From Hymenolepis diminuta (taxonomy: Eukaryota; Platyhelminthes; Cestoda; Cyclophyllidea; Hymenolepididae), in assembly GCA_900708905.1 (NCBI GenBank), contig CAADRB010000011.1, forward strand, positions 2,432,452 through 2,496,451: a stretch of 64,000 nt of DNA. Direction: 5' to 3'. Positions 39,201 to 50,099 of the stretch are shown here, in pieces; positions within the stretch are counted from its first letter, which is position 1; every line of letters starts with the position of its first letter. The position numbers were made by a program, and so were the translations under genes. The notes beneath the pieces were generated by a model. That model searched no databases, was not told the DNA's origin, and saw only the letters and a program-made list of their open reading frames with translations.

Positions 39201-42200
39201 CGTCGTCGTTTCTCAAATGAAGTTTATCATGAGGCCGAACACCGTGAGCCCATGTATCACATGTTAGAATGAATAATCTTATTTTTGTTCGTGATCTCTA
39301 ATATGTTAAGATTACATAAACTGCTTAAAATCATGCTGATTTTTGGCCTTCGAAATAAATGAATTGATGTGGCAAGACTGACCATCATAACTAGGGAACC
39401 AATTAATAAGCACTGGAGATTGTGGAAAAGAATTTGAACGATAATACAGGGGCCGAAGTATGACTTTTGGAACATGAATCCGTGAACTTCTCTTTACATT
39501 AACATTCTACAGGCCGAATCCGAAAATCACACGGAGTAACTCCTTTGACGCCTTCTTTTCGGTCCCTGACTCTTATCCCTTATTGCGCTTTAAGTTGCTT
39601 ATCTACAATGAAAACTATACAATTTTTCTGCATTACTGTGAGTTATTATTGCAATCTTACGTTTGATCATCGGAAAGCAGTTGGGGATCATTATATTTTC
39701 TAGTTATTCCCTATTTGCACATATTTTATTTTGATACGAGTCAAGATTGTCTTACCAAGATGTGTTTTTCTTGTAGACTTTTCAGGATCGTATGACTTTC
39801 AAATCTGCTATCCTTCGTCGACTAAGTCCTCTTGGTCAACTCTTGAACTCGACCATGGAAAGTTTTATCACACCGCAACCAACTACACAGTCGTATTCAG
39901 ATTTTGAAATCACCATAGCTTATAAAGCTACCGCTTCGCTCTTTCAAGTCACTTCTGCCCTTCTTTATTCACCTGACGGTGTCTTCAATAAACTCTTCGC
40001 TGCTTTCCTGATGCCACCTTGGAGACGTCTTGAAAAAGAAGCGCCGAACAAGAAGACGATAATCCAAAACTGTGTTGCTGAAAATTTACCCGCTGTAAGA
40101 AATTCACAAGTTTATTTGCGCACGTGAATAGTTCCAATCAATCAGAAGTAGCCGATGGAATCACACTGATCAGTAAATGAGTTGAGTGGTTATCTAGTTG
40201 CAACACTATAGACATCGATTAACCCTTGACTTGGTCAATTTAATCTGATCTATCATGTTAAATCTATTGAATTATTGGCTATAATGAAGATCATTGGGCT
40301 CAATTTAATTAGTTTATGCTTGTTTAGATTTATTTAGTCCACTTGAACAAATAGTCGTATCCAAAAATGCGAATTTGATTAGGAAGACATAGCTTTTAAT
40401 ATCTTATTTTTACCTGTCTAATTGTAATTAGGATCTCCTTATTCTTTGAAACTTCATTCCTTGAAATTTTTGAGATCGTTTGTTATCAACCTGGCTTTCA
40501 ACAAAAGAGATAAAAAACAGCCGACGTTGGTTTTCGGGAGCGAAGGTTTGCTTTCATTTACATCTCTTTAATCTCACATTTCACAATACAGTTCAAAGTT
40601 GTCTGATTGATGGATAAGAAGTATACACTAATTGACCAAGTCCCATCTTCTGTCCTTAGAGTTATAGGGCTTTTGGTTGGTAAAATCTAGAGAGATATTT
40701 TACTTCATATGACTAAGATGGTAATATGCTACGAGCTTGCAGTGCTTTCTACGCTTCATGTTGGTTTCAAATTGTTGTTTTTCTTCTTAGTTTCTTCATG
40801 GAATCGCTCAGCTGAATTTTCTTAAAGATCCCTTCACTATTCGATTGTTGAGAGAGCTTCTACGAGCTGTGTTTTTCACCATTCCTGAAGGAATGAATTC
40901 TGTTGTGGTAAGTTGAAGTTGTTAAATTAATTTTATTAACAGGAGGGTTCAAAATAACACTGGGAGTTCAATTAAAGTAATCGTGTCAATTAAAGAGATT
41001 GGGTATCACTGATTTGAAGCCTTTAATGCAGAGGAAGGAGGTTTTTCTGAGAAGTTATTAACTGAGCCATGGTCGATTTGTTTGTCGATTTATTGATCAT
41101 TTCGTAGGTCTATAGCCGATAATATTTCGAATATAGCTGGGCATCTCGTTGCATGAAAAAATGAACAATTTTAATCATTTTAAAATTATATATNNNNNNN
41201 NNNNNNNNNNNNNNNNNNNNNATATACATTTTAACTACCCTTACCTTAAACAAGACCGGAAGTCAAACACTTGATGTTCTCGTTGATTGTCCCACCCGCA
41301 TTAATTTGCCACCCTTGATATACATAGGAGTTTAATTTTATACCTGCTGTTTCCAACAGGTAGCCATTCTATTTGTGGGTCATCCTCACAGTTTTATCAA
41401 TAGCCACCTGCATATCATGCTTAGATAGAACTCGCATTAGTTTATCTAACAGTATTTTTGCAGCATTTAAATTACTAGCCATTATGTACAGAACAAGTTC
41501 ACTTATCCTTGCCCCAAAATTAAGACCTCAAATACACTTATCTGATTGGTACTATGCATATTAGCAACTTAACCGAATGATTAATGATATACATTGGCAT
41601 ATTGTTTTAAATATCCTCTGTAATTTTTCATTTTAGTCTTCAATTCATATTAGCGAGCCTGCCTCATATAGGGCTCATTTACTGAAAGTCCTCACTCAAG
41701 AATTCATTAGCTATTCGGAGAAATCCTCTCTGGGTTGGAGTGATAAGGCTAAATTGGTGAGTTCGGTCAATTTTTGACTGATTAATGCGTTACCATCTAC
41801 TTACTGCCCATCAGTTAATCGGATTTTACCACTCTTGCTTTAGTGGTTGAATTTTTGTGAGCAAATGGATAATGGAACTATGACTATGGCTCAAAGATTG
41901 AGGTGAGTTTCGATTAGTATAATCTCATTTAAATAGCGTTTCTGCTCTTTTTCGTCAACAACTAAATCAGTAATAAATCAAATTTAAATGATTAGAAGAA
42001 TGAGTGTCTTATTCAATTGATCAAAATGAAGATCATTTGTTGCCCGTATTAGAGTATTTTTTGAACATGGAGATGTAAATTTTTCAATTATACATTTGCC
42101 GAAGGGTGAGGAAAGTAGAAGTCGTTGATTTCGTCCTCGGAAAGAAAAGAATCATTTCAGGGTCTCGATTTGTAATTTACGCCTTGTTTTAATTACTAAA

Positions 42201-45200
42201 TCTTTTTCAGGGCCATTAGAAGATAAAAACATTAGATATCAGTTATCTTATTGAATGGTAGCTTTCATCCGTATTTTCGTTGCTACATATTTCATTGGCC
42301 GGATTTACTTTAGTTGGTATGAGAGGTTGCACATTATGGATTGCACCAAATCTGCCGACCCTCTCTTCAAAACGTTTCCCAATATTGCTTTTTGAATCAC
42401 ATGTTATTTCTTAATATGTTTAACGTTCGTTTAAGCTGGTAGTAGTCGGATCGTTTTATTACCCAGATGACGAAAACCCATCTCCAAATTGTTGAATATC
42501 GATTTTTACTCGCCCCATTCGTGGTGACTACTATTTTGCCTCCTTTATTTCTCATATACCCGTTTAAAGACAAGATGCAAACACTCGGCTCTCGCACTTC
42601 TTCCTCGTTCTCCATCTTACCCCTGAATTGTGGCTGCTGGTGTACAATGAAATTGGGTCTACCCTCAAATCTTTGAATTCTTGTTTGAAAACTGCCGATT
42701 ATCGGTTGTTAGCTTAAACCAGCCTCCATAAGCTGACTCCACAGTTCCTCCCCCAGTAAGCTATACATAACCTTATGAATGCTAGTTTTATGAATAAACG
42801 GACGATTGTAAGAAAAAGACCTTAGACATACGAAAATACTTGATGGAAAAAAGGAACTAAAGACGGTATTTTTTTGTGTTTAATACGTGACGGTTGCGTA
42901 AATTTATGCTTACTGAAAGATGCCATGCCAAATTCTTCGTATTTTTCCTGCTAACAGTCTAAGAATGTACCTAAAATACTGACTAGATTATTTTCTTTAA
43001 AATTTTTGTCCTTTACAGAGATGCCCCTTTCCTTCTCTGGCCTCTAGCCGCTCTCCTGTCTGATCCAGGGAATTCCAAGTCCTTTCCCTCTATTGTGGAT
43101 AAGTGCAATTCCGCTTTTTCGACGTTTGCCTCAAGATGGGGAAGCATCGAATCCGCCAGCGAAAATGATTTGCACGACAGTGAATTGCAATTTCTAAGGT
43201 TCACCTTTTATTCTACTAGTGCATTTATGTATTTTATCCAATTTAGTCCAACTAATGGTTAAACTAAGTAGCGGCTTCTTAAATTTAATTCAGCCTAATT
43301 TTAATCTACCGACAAACAGAAGCAGTTGGTTCAAATATTTTTTATGCGTACTTGCCTTTCTGTCTGAATTTTTCACTAAAATTTCAGGTTGCGGGAGAGC
43401 GGGGGTAAATCTATCGCATATCAAACGCTTGTTTATAGTAGTTCGTTAGGTGCGGGTAATGTATTGGTTTTAAGTGAGAACCTACTACTTATGTATCTCA
43501 AGGCCTTGATATTAGTTTTAGGGTAAGCTTGAAAAAAGGACGATTTCCCGCCTCCATCGCCCTCTTGACATCTAGGACATAACTATATATATATATCTTC
43601 GGCTTATGTCGCCGACTCAATTCGAGTACAGTAGTCTTTATTGATGTCCTTCATTGCTCTGGTCATTGCTTCCATGAGAGAGGAGGATTTGATGTGATGG
43701 GGATGCTCATTAACTTTCTTTTGAACCACGCTCTCCTCTGCTCCACACCTAATAATGGGAAGGATTGTGGTCTGGTGGGTTAGGAGGCGGCCATAAATTT
43801 GATGTGACATGATGATGAAAATTCTCCACCATCCGATCCTGTGGTTTTAGAGCCTTATGAGATGGAGCCGAACCTTGTTGGAAGACAAAGGGAGTTCTCC
43901 TCATTGGCTACATTGTCTATCCAAGGCGGCTTAACGACAATGGTTTGAAGAGTCTTGACATGGGCATCTGCATCTGCATTGACTCTAAGGCTCTGTGGAA
44001 ATAATGGAGGAGTCATAATGTGTCCCTCTTACTGCTAACAACACCGAAAACCGTCACTGTTGGTGGAAACTTCGTGCCCATGCATAACAGTTGGAGCTTT
44101 TTGGGGTTCGCTCGCATGTAGTTATCTATCATTTCTTAGATTGACTTTTCAGCCTGGTGAGAGTTTTTGGGTTGGAGAAAAACCAAAGGCACTCCTGTTC
44201 TTCTGGGTGCTACAATTTATTTAATAGTCGTTTTGCACGCATTCAAAAACCCAAGATTCCCTTTTTGGTTGTTTTGTCCACATAAGACTGACGACCTCGC
44301 CTAAGAACGTATGATTTGTATCCGAGGTCGTGATGAACAGCGTTTCTTATATATTGTTGTTCTTTCAGACACTTGAAGATCTTTGGTAAGATGTCGCGCA
44401 TTGACTTCCCACGATTTTCGTCCATCATGCCATGCTATGCACTCTTCTGCCAAACTCAGGTGTCCTGAGTGAGTCGGCAGAGCGTTGACAATGGCTTTTC
44501 TCCTTCTCGTGGTGGCCAATTCATATCCATTGTTTTCATTCAGCAGCTCCTTTCTAACTTTACAATTGAAAGATTTGGCGACTTTTAGAAATTCGACAAT
44601 ATCTAAATTGCAGTTTTTCGCTTTTATAGACACTACTACAGCTTGTCTTTTCATTTCATTAGTTATAGTAGTGTCTGGTATGAGATCTTCTGGTATAAAA
44701 AGTACGTTAATTATTATCGGGTTAGTTTAAATTACAAAAATATAAGTGTCTTCAGATACCTTTCGCACCCTGTATATTAAACCAATTAAGTAAATCAGTG
44801 TTAAATAGTGGAGGAGTAAGAAATATACCATTGTAAAAGTAACATGTCAATATGTAATTTTAATATACACTCTACCGTTCGATTAAGCGGATGCATAGCT
44901 ATAGCTCTGTGAAAATAATTAGGAGAGAGTAGAGGGATTTTGGTCCATGGGTTTCGGAGTTTTTATTTCTTCTCTTCTCAGCTCATAAAAATATGTGCTC
45001 TCTTTTTCAAAGATAATTTGAACAGATTGACATTGTTAACAGTGAGGATGACGGTCCGATATTTGTCTTTTATAAGACGTAGGGCTACTGAAAGTCCTTG
45101 CTAATAGTTGTACCGGAGGAACAGTGATTCCGTCGATAGTGCAAGGGCATTGCTTTCCTTTCTGCAAACATTACTTTATAATTAGCAACTTTGCGATTTG

Positions 45201-45629
45201 CGTAAATACCCTTGAGACAGAGATTTACGCTTTTACCATTCGGTGGAAATTTTCGCATTACATCTCTCTAAAGTTACCAAATTGACCTAAGATTTGGAAC
45301 GATATCGGAAAAGACATTTCTTGAGTACGGAGCTTCTTCGTGGTATATGGACACGCGTATCATACAGTAGAGACCAGATAGTCAATAGGAGAGCTAATAG
45401 TCGATCTAATATGAAACAAATAGTTTTTAGGACTTTAATAGCTCTGATTACGAATATACTTTTCGGCCATTTCTCTTTTTAATTCAATATTTATTCTATC
45501 GGTCTCTTATTTTTTTTCCTTCACAGAAATGAAATCTTAGACAACCTCCAGGTCATCTACCGGCTGAATACTAGTTCCTCTGTTACCGCTTTCCTTAAAC
45601 AGACATTCAAAAGATCCGGATTTTACTGA
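30219..45629 (+). CDS. MMS22L: MMS22L-like DNA repair protein, 21 exons
   Basis: Exons by GT-AG sites with matching phase: 30219-30333, 30418-30484, 30520-30714, 30753-30840, 30883-31338, 32499-32621, 32734-32783, 32934-33054, 34258-34469, 34963-35117, 35256-35337, 35412-35443, 35536-35722, 35774-36053, 38862-38918, 39777-40094, 40791-40907, 41637-41756, 41844-41902, 43019-43198, 45527-45629. Joined, they are open for about 1038 codons; human MMS22L has 1243. Shared features, in order, include LMHIRLDIITMFLKLVE, LLWVLLI, SLWLYFSRKL and NYFILLENMLKAV (human: LLHLHLDIHWLVLEIL, LWVLLI, ILWEYYSKNL, SYTIFLCILAKVV). In human cells MMS22L works with TONSL in the nucleus to load RAD51 at broken replication forks. 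The first two exons are the least certain, and one exon may be missing near 33.2 kb or in the 36.1-38.9 kb intron. A dead mariner copy fills much of the last intron. Confidence 0.85.
36537..36712 (-). repeat. tRNA-derived SINE in an MMS22L intron
   Basis: Minus-strand copy lying antisense in the intron between exons 15 and 16. Its reverse complement has the head CGTTTGTCATGTCAGAGGTC, a weak B box (CACGAGTTCCATTG) and the body GGCAGAGTTGGAGTCCCTC. The tail GATGAGGGTTGAAAAAAG is shared with the copy at 47621-47823. Confidence 0.75.
37770..37905 (-). repeat. tRNA-derived SINE fragment in an MMS22L intron
   Basis: The reverse complement contains AAGATCACGAATCTGATAC in the B-box region and blocks similar to other copies. 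It is strongly decayed, and lies in the same intron as 36537-36712. The longer open frame at 37316-37645 beside it is not supported as an exon. Confidence 0.45.
41194..41221. other. Assembly gap of 28 N
   Basis: A run of 28 N with TATAT on the left and ATATA on the right, inside an MMS22L intron (40908-41636). It is probably a collapsed (TA)n microsatellite and should not affect the coding frame. Confidence 0.95.
43615..44772 (-). mobile_element. Tc1/mariner-superfamily transposon, copy 2, left end missing, in the last MMS22L intron
   Basis: Matches copy 1 with an offset of 42652 bp. The right terminal inverted repeat is present (rc CAGGGTGCGAAAGGTATCTG, followed by TA at 44773-44774). The left inverted repeat and about 160 bp are missing. 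In their place stands a short (TA)n run (43583-43596) and unrelated sequence. The middle (about 43811-44715) looks identical to copy 1, while the first 190 bp and the last 50 bp differ at roughly one base in ten. It lies antisense in the intron 43199-45526. Confidence 0.9.
43655..44654 (-). pseudogene. Tc1/mariner-type transposase, same breaks as copy 1
   Basis: The open fragments (117 residues from 44654 and 61 residues from 44428) have exactly the same translation as in copy 1. They include the same frameshift between KDLQVSERTT and DLGYKSYVLRRG and the same loss of the catalytic Asp in FQQGSAPSH. The C-terminal part (43604-43810) differs at several residues from its counterpart at 970-1158. 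It is not functional. Confidence 0.85.
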
Positions 45630-45634
45630 ATAAA
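45629..45634 (+). promoter_or_regulatory. Poly(A) signal AATAAA overlapping the MMS22L stop codon
   Basis: The stop TGA (45627-45629) shares its last A with AATAAA. If this signal is used, the 3' UTR would be only about 15-30 nt long. More AT-rich sequence follows, so other signals could be used instead. Confidence 0.6.
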
Positions 45635-45639
45635 ATAAC

Positions 45640-47615
45640 TTTATTTTCGTATTTTCAAATCTCTTCTCGTTTTAAATCTATTTCTCTTTAAGTTTCTTCG
45701 GGATTCATATATTGATTAGTTAAAGGAAAAATGAAAATGTGGGTCTGTGATGTTTGGAAAAAGTAATGCTTTATCGAAACTTCTGATTATTCACGTCCGT
45801 TGAGTGGCCCTCTCATCTAAAATAAAAAAACTCTTATTATTTGGATTTTACTTTAACTATTTAAAGGGTTTCTGGTAGTTTAGATCATCATTTAGTTTTA
45901 ATTATATTTCTTTTTTCCACTGGCTAATCAAGACAATTTTCAAAACCTCTAATTATAAAGAAACATCTAAATAAAGAGTTGAATGTTAATTCAGCTTTAG
46001 AGAGAGAGGGAGTAAGAACGGGGAGTCAGACAACTAGTGGAACCCTTACTTTATGTGAGCTCTATAATCAATGAGCTTTTTTTTAATTAATAATTTTGTC
46101 GTATCTATCCCATTTTATCGTCGTTTTTTCATTTTCATCCAAATGGCACAATTTGATGTGATGTAGGAGTCATCAGTTTTGATGTACTTTTTTACATCCA
46201 TACATAAGGACAAGTTTATTCTTGGGTTTCTGGCGATCCATCCACCATTGCTTTGTCATCCCGCTTTCATTATCAAATGTCCGACGATGACCTTTTTAAA
46301 CACAACTTACAGTTATGGTTGATGTTTAATAATACGAGGAATAAATTCCTGCAGAAATATGAGGTTTCCATTTTCGAAAGAGGTGATTTCAGTAGCACTT
46401 TTGTTAATGCATTATCCTCTCTATGAAGATCATAGATTTAACCTTGGCTTTTACAAAATTGCGTCAAGCTTTCTTAAAGGGACTTCTATCTAGTAATTTC
46501 ATTCATTTCTTTTTTGCTGATTAAGCTTAACACCAATTTCCGATTAGTGTTTTGAGCAGCTCTAAATCTATTTTCATTCACCTTTCGGCAGACAACAGTA
46601 GGTGGCGTATAAACGGATTGGTTCGACGAATGTTCGAATTCCTTACAACATTATCGTGAATTTTTCTAACATATCATTACCGGACGAAGGTTTGACTTTT
46701 CTATTACTATTTTTCGAACAGCATGAGGGGATAGATAATGTCTTAGCTCTACCTTATAAGTGGCTGTGTATAGATGCTGCAGATGAGATGTCTGAATAAG
46801 TTCTGCTATATTGAAAAGGAGCAGCTTAAGAAAGAAGATACTAAGCACGTTGCTGTCGAAGAATTTGAAGTTGGCTGAGCTAGAAATCCTGCCAGTCCAG
46901 TACGGTAGCACGCACGCTAACATGAAAGCAGAGCGCGGGTGAACAGTGTTCATTGGCCAGAACGTGGGATACACTTATCCAGACTCCTACTACTTTACGG
47001 CATTGAGTTTGTCATTGCAAGATCATCGATTCTTCTTACCCCCTTTATACTACGCATCTATTATATCAGAATGGAGACGCTATCTACATTCTTGGTGAAT
47101 TACACCAGCAAAAAAGTCGCAAGTTTCAGGATACGCCCTAGTTATCAGAACTCCAGAATCGTCTGATCATCAGTATTAGGGTTATGTACTCTCCTTGAAC
47201 ATTCCTCTTTCAGCTCATTCAAATCTCCTTTCTATCCTCTAATTTCTCTCTAACCCATGCATAATAGTGATATCCATTATATCCTTAATTTTCTCAAACC
47301 CTGATCTTCTGATGGTTAGAACAATTGGTTGCCTGGTTGTAGTCTGTCAGTTGATCTAATATTTTAAGGAGAATTATCATAGATTGGCGGAGTGGTTTCT
47401 AAAATAATCATCTACTTTCGGTTTTCTGTGCATGAAGATGTATGAACTTATAATCATAGGGTTATTAGCAGGTCTTGTTCACTTTTGGTTTTGTTGATAA
47501 ACCGTCAGCAAGCGAATTGTGACTGAGATTTTTATATTAAATAGATCGTAGAAAAGGCGTTGATCCCATAATTATTGATAAAAGTGAATAAAGTAATTCC
47601 AGGCGCATTTACTAA
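45640..47615. other. Intergenic stretch without a supported gene
   Basis: Open frames on opposite strands at 46602-46799 and 46666-46974 overlap each other and match no known family. I regard both as chance or repeat-derived. Confidence 0.45.
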
Positions 47616-47620
47616 TGCAT

Positions 47621-47823
47621 TTTTTCAACCCACATCTAGGTTAGAAAATGGTATCATTGAACCTCTATGGTGAGAGGCTCCAATTCTGCCACTTCTCTTA
47701 TTACATAGACTTAATCGGTGCCACCGGCCATTCAGCTCATTTGGTGTGTTCCAATGGGAATCGAATCTGTGACCTCAAACATAACAGACGTGAGTGAGGA
47801 CCAGTGCGCCATCGACCCACGAA
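47621..47823 (-). repeat. tRNA-derived SINE, best-preserved minus-strand copy
   Basis: The reverse complement begins CGTGGGTCGATGGCGCACTG. It carries an A-box-like TGGCGCACTGG (47801-47811 region) and a B-box-like AGATTCGATTCC (about 47757-47768), spaced about 33 nt apart as in a tRNA gene promoter. A tRNA-unrelated body follows, with GGCAGAATTGGAGCCTCTCACC and the tail GATGTGGGTTGAAAAAAT. The length is about 200 bp. A tail fragment of a second copy (TTTTTCAAACCTCATCTTGG) lies right beside it at about 47850-47960. Confidence 0.8.
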
Positions 47824-48233
47824 GTAATAGTAGTTCCCAAATCTTAGGAAGCGTTTTTCAAACCTCATCTTGGGTAGGGAGCTAATAAGAAGTGGCTCAT
47901 TCTCTACGGTAGTTACTCTACCAAAAAGGTTCCAGAACGGCTTCTCTGCTCAATATGAGGTCTTAAAGCTCATCCTTTTCACGAGCTTTTGAAGTGCTTC
48001 TTATCTTCCTCTCATATCACGTTGCTCTACAACAATAAACGAGTTAAAATATTAGGACATAGTTAACTTTGAACAGTCGAACCAAAAATACTGGTTAATT
48101 ATTTTATAGAATGTCGAATAGTCGATAATCACAACTGCTTGGGAAATTCTTGGACTAATAGCCGTTTGCAATGATAACTCTTAAAGTCAAGTTTACAAAA
48201 GAAATGATTCGTTAATCGTGATTACTATCGAAT

Positions 48234-49409
48234 ATGTTGAGTAGTTATCTAATGACAGTTCATCTGAAAATTTCGCAAGGCCGGATGCAGATACATCAAT
48301 TTGAGGCAAAGAAATTCATTGCTAAAGGCAACTATTCCTTGGTCTATCAAGTAATTCGAAAAGGAGACGTGAATAAAGGTCGAAAATACGCTCTAAAAAG
48401 ATACTTTCTTAGGAATGAAGAAAATGTAATCCGAGCGCTACGGGAACGCAAAGTACTTGAGAAGATTTTAAATCCTGAATGGACCAGTAATTCACCTTTT
48501 CTTCCCACCCTTTTCTCCGCTTTTTGGATGGGCACCTCGGTTGCAATGGTGATCACAGCTGGTTGTGGAATGGATCTTTGTGAATTACGGATCTCGTATC
48601 CTCAGTTAAGTGAATCTTCTGCGAGATTCTACTGTGCTGAAATACTCTGTGGTCTCGAACATCTTCACACATTGAAAATAGTTCATATGGACCTTAAGCC
48701 CGGAAATGTCCTCATCATGACCTCCGGGCATGTTATGATCACTGACTTTGATCATTCTCTTGACATTTCTTCTGGTCCTTCAATCCATCCGGATCGTCTT
48801 GCAGGAACACTATTGTATAATGCCCCTGAAGTAACAAGTCAGGAGTTAATCGATGAAAAAGCGGATATTTGGAGCTGGGCATCAATCCTGGTCGAACTTG
48901 TCGGTGATACAGTACGAGATCATCGGCTATTAAAACAAGAACTTGTTGAGTTAGCTATAAAAGGCCAAGTTTCAATGAGAGGTTTTAAGAGATACTCAAA
49001 TGAACTTCAGAACTTAGTCACCGCATGCTTCATGATCAATCCCCAGCTTCGTCCAAATGTCAGTGAGATAAAGATGCATCCCTTCTTCAAAGACCTAGAT
49101 TGGGATGATGTAGTGGCTTGCAGAATGGAACCGCCTCTCAATATTTCCAAATTTCATTTTCGTGCTGCTAAAAGACGGAATGGAATCGAAGCTTCGAATC
49201 GCTTAATTTTAAAGAACTTATACGAACTGGAGATGATAAACGCAAATGAAAAATTCACGAATCCTGACAAAACACGCGCATATAGAAAATTTGAACAGAA
49301 TATTAGAAGTTTAGTGAAAGCAGGTATATCTGAATCGGTTTTGAGAGCCTTATTTGCAAACTTTAATTTTGAACACCCTCATGCGTTTACAGTAAAAGGG
49401 GATTATTAA
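48234..49409 (+). CDS. Single-exon protein kinase, AGC-type features, altered HRD and DFG motifs
   Basis: One uninterrupted frame of 391 codons. The kinase domain spans about residues 21-286. The glycine loop is degenerate (IAKGNYSLV, 29-37). The ATP-binding Lys is in YALKRY (Lys55) with a candidate partner Glu at 71. The catalytic loop reads HMDLKPGNVL (151-160), so Asp153, Lys155 and Asn158 are present but HRD has become HMD. The metal-binding motif is DFD (171-173) in place of DFG. NAPEV (196-200), DIWSW (211-215) and LRP (272-274) are as expected, and HPFFKDLDWDDV resembles the end of AGC kinase domains. The key residues for phosphate transfer are kept, so activity is possible. Substrate and pathway are unknown. 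ATG codons at residues 1, 7 and 18 could each be the start. No poly(A) tract or target duplication marks it as a retrogene. Confidence 0.85.
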   Translation: MLSSYLMTVHLKISQGRMQIHQFEAKKFIAKGNYSLVYQVIRKGDVNKGRKYALKRYFLRNEENVIRALRERKVLEKILNPEWTSNSPFLPTLFSAFWMGTSVAMVITAGCGMDLCELRISYPQLSESSARFYCAEILCGLEHLHTLKIVHMDLKPGNVLIMTSGHVMITDFDHSLDISSGPSIHPDRLAGTLLYNAPEVTSQELIDEKADIWSWASILVELVGDTVRDHRLLKQELVELAIKGQVSMRGFKRYSNELQNLVTACFMINPQLRPNVSEIKMHPFFKDLDWDDVVACRMEPPLNISKFHFRAAKRRNGIEASNRLILKNLYELEMINANEKFTNPDKTRAYRKFEQNIRSLVKAGISESVLRALFANFNFEHPHAFTVKGDY

Positions 49410-49879
49410 TCGGTTGTAATCACATATGCTGAACGCTCTGATTTTCTCATTCTAGACCATTTCATTTATTTTATCGTGTCAAATTGCGCATATGTGCGGA
49501 ATTTCGTCATTTTTTGGTAATTCACTTTTCCACATTCAACTCTACTTATAATATCTATTTTTATTTCGGACTAACATGCCAGCATATACAGGTCTAATAG
49601 AAGCAAATAATGAAGTTAATGCATCAGAGGTATTACTATGTTTGAATTCTGTTCCTATTGCCATAAAGTGATATGGTTTATTTCTTAATATCCCAATGCT
49701 TCAAATTTTATTATTTGACCCCAGGTTCTTTGGTGAGTTTATATCTATGGTGATCGTGACGTTTCGACGGGCAGATTTAACTGAGTGGTTGGTCATTTCA
49801 ACTTAATTAAAGTGCTTATTCTTACTGTAAATTGCAAATTGGTAAGACTAGTAATGCATCTAAGCTAATATAGAAAAGA

Positions 49880-50090
49880 ATTTTTATACACTGATCTTGA
49901 ATAGAGGAGTAGCATCACGAGGCCACCCTGGTGAGGAACTCCATTTCTACAGCTCCTTTATTAGTCGGAATTAACTGGTGCGTGGTTGGCTAATCCGCCC
50001 GTTGGATGTGCATCGAAGAGAATCTAATTCGTGATCTCTGCTTTCGCAAAGTAACGCGTTCCAGCTCTCATTATGGATTTAGTATCCACT
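49880..50090 (-). repeat. tRNA-derived SINE copy
   Basis: Minus-strand copy with the head on the right. The reverse complement contains AGAGATCACGAATTAGATTC in the B-box region, and the body has GTAGAAATGGAGTTCCTCACC. It ends near TTCAAGATCAGTGTATAAAA. It is moderately diverged from 47621-47823. Confidence 0.6.
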
Positions 50091-50099
50091 ATAATTTGA

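Noticed and set aside
46602..46974. Overlapping frames on both strands between the MMS22L and kinase genes
   Set aside because: No family similarity, no splice context and mutual overlap on opposite strands.
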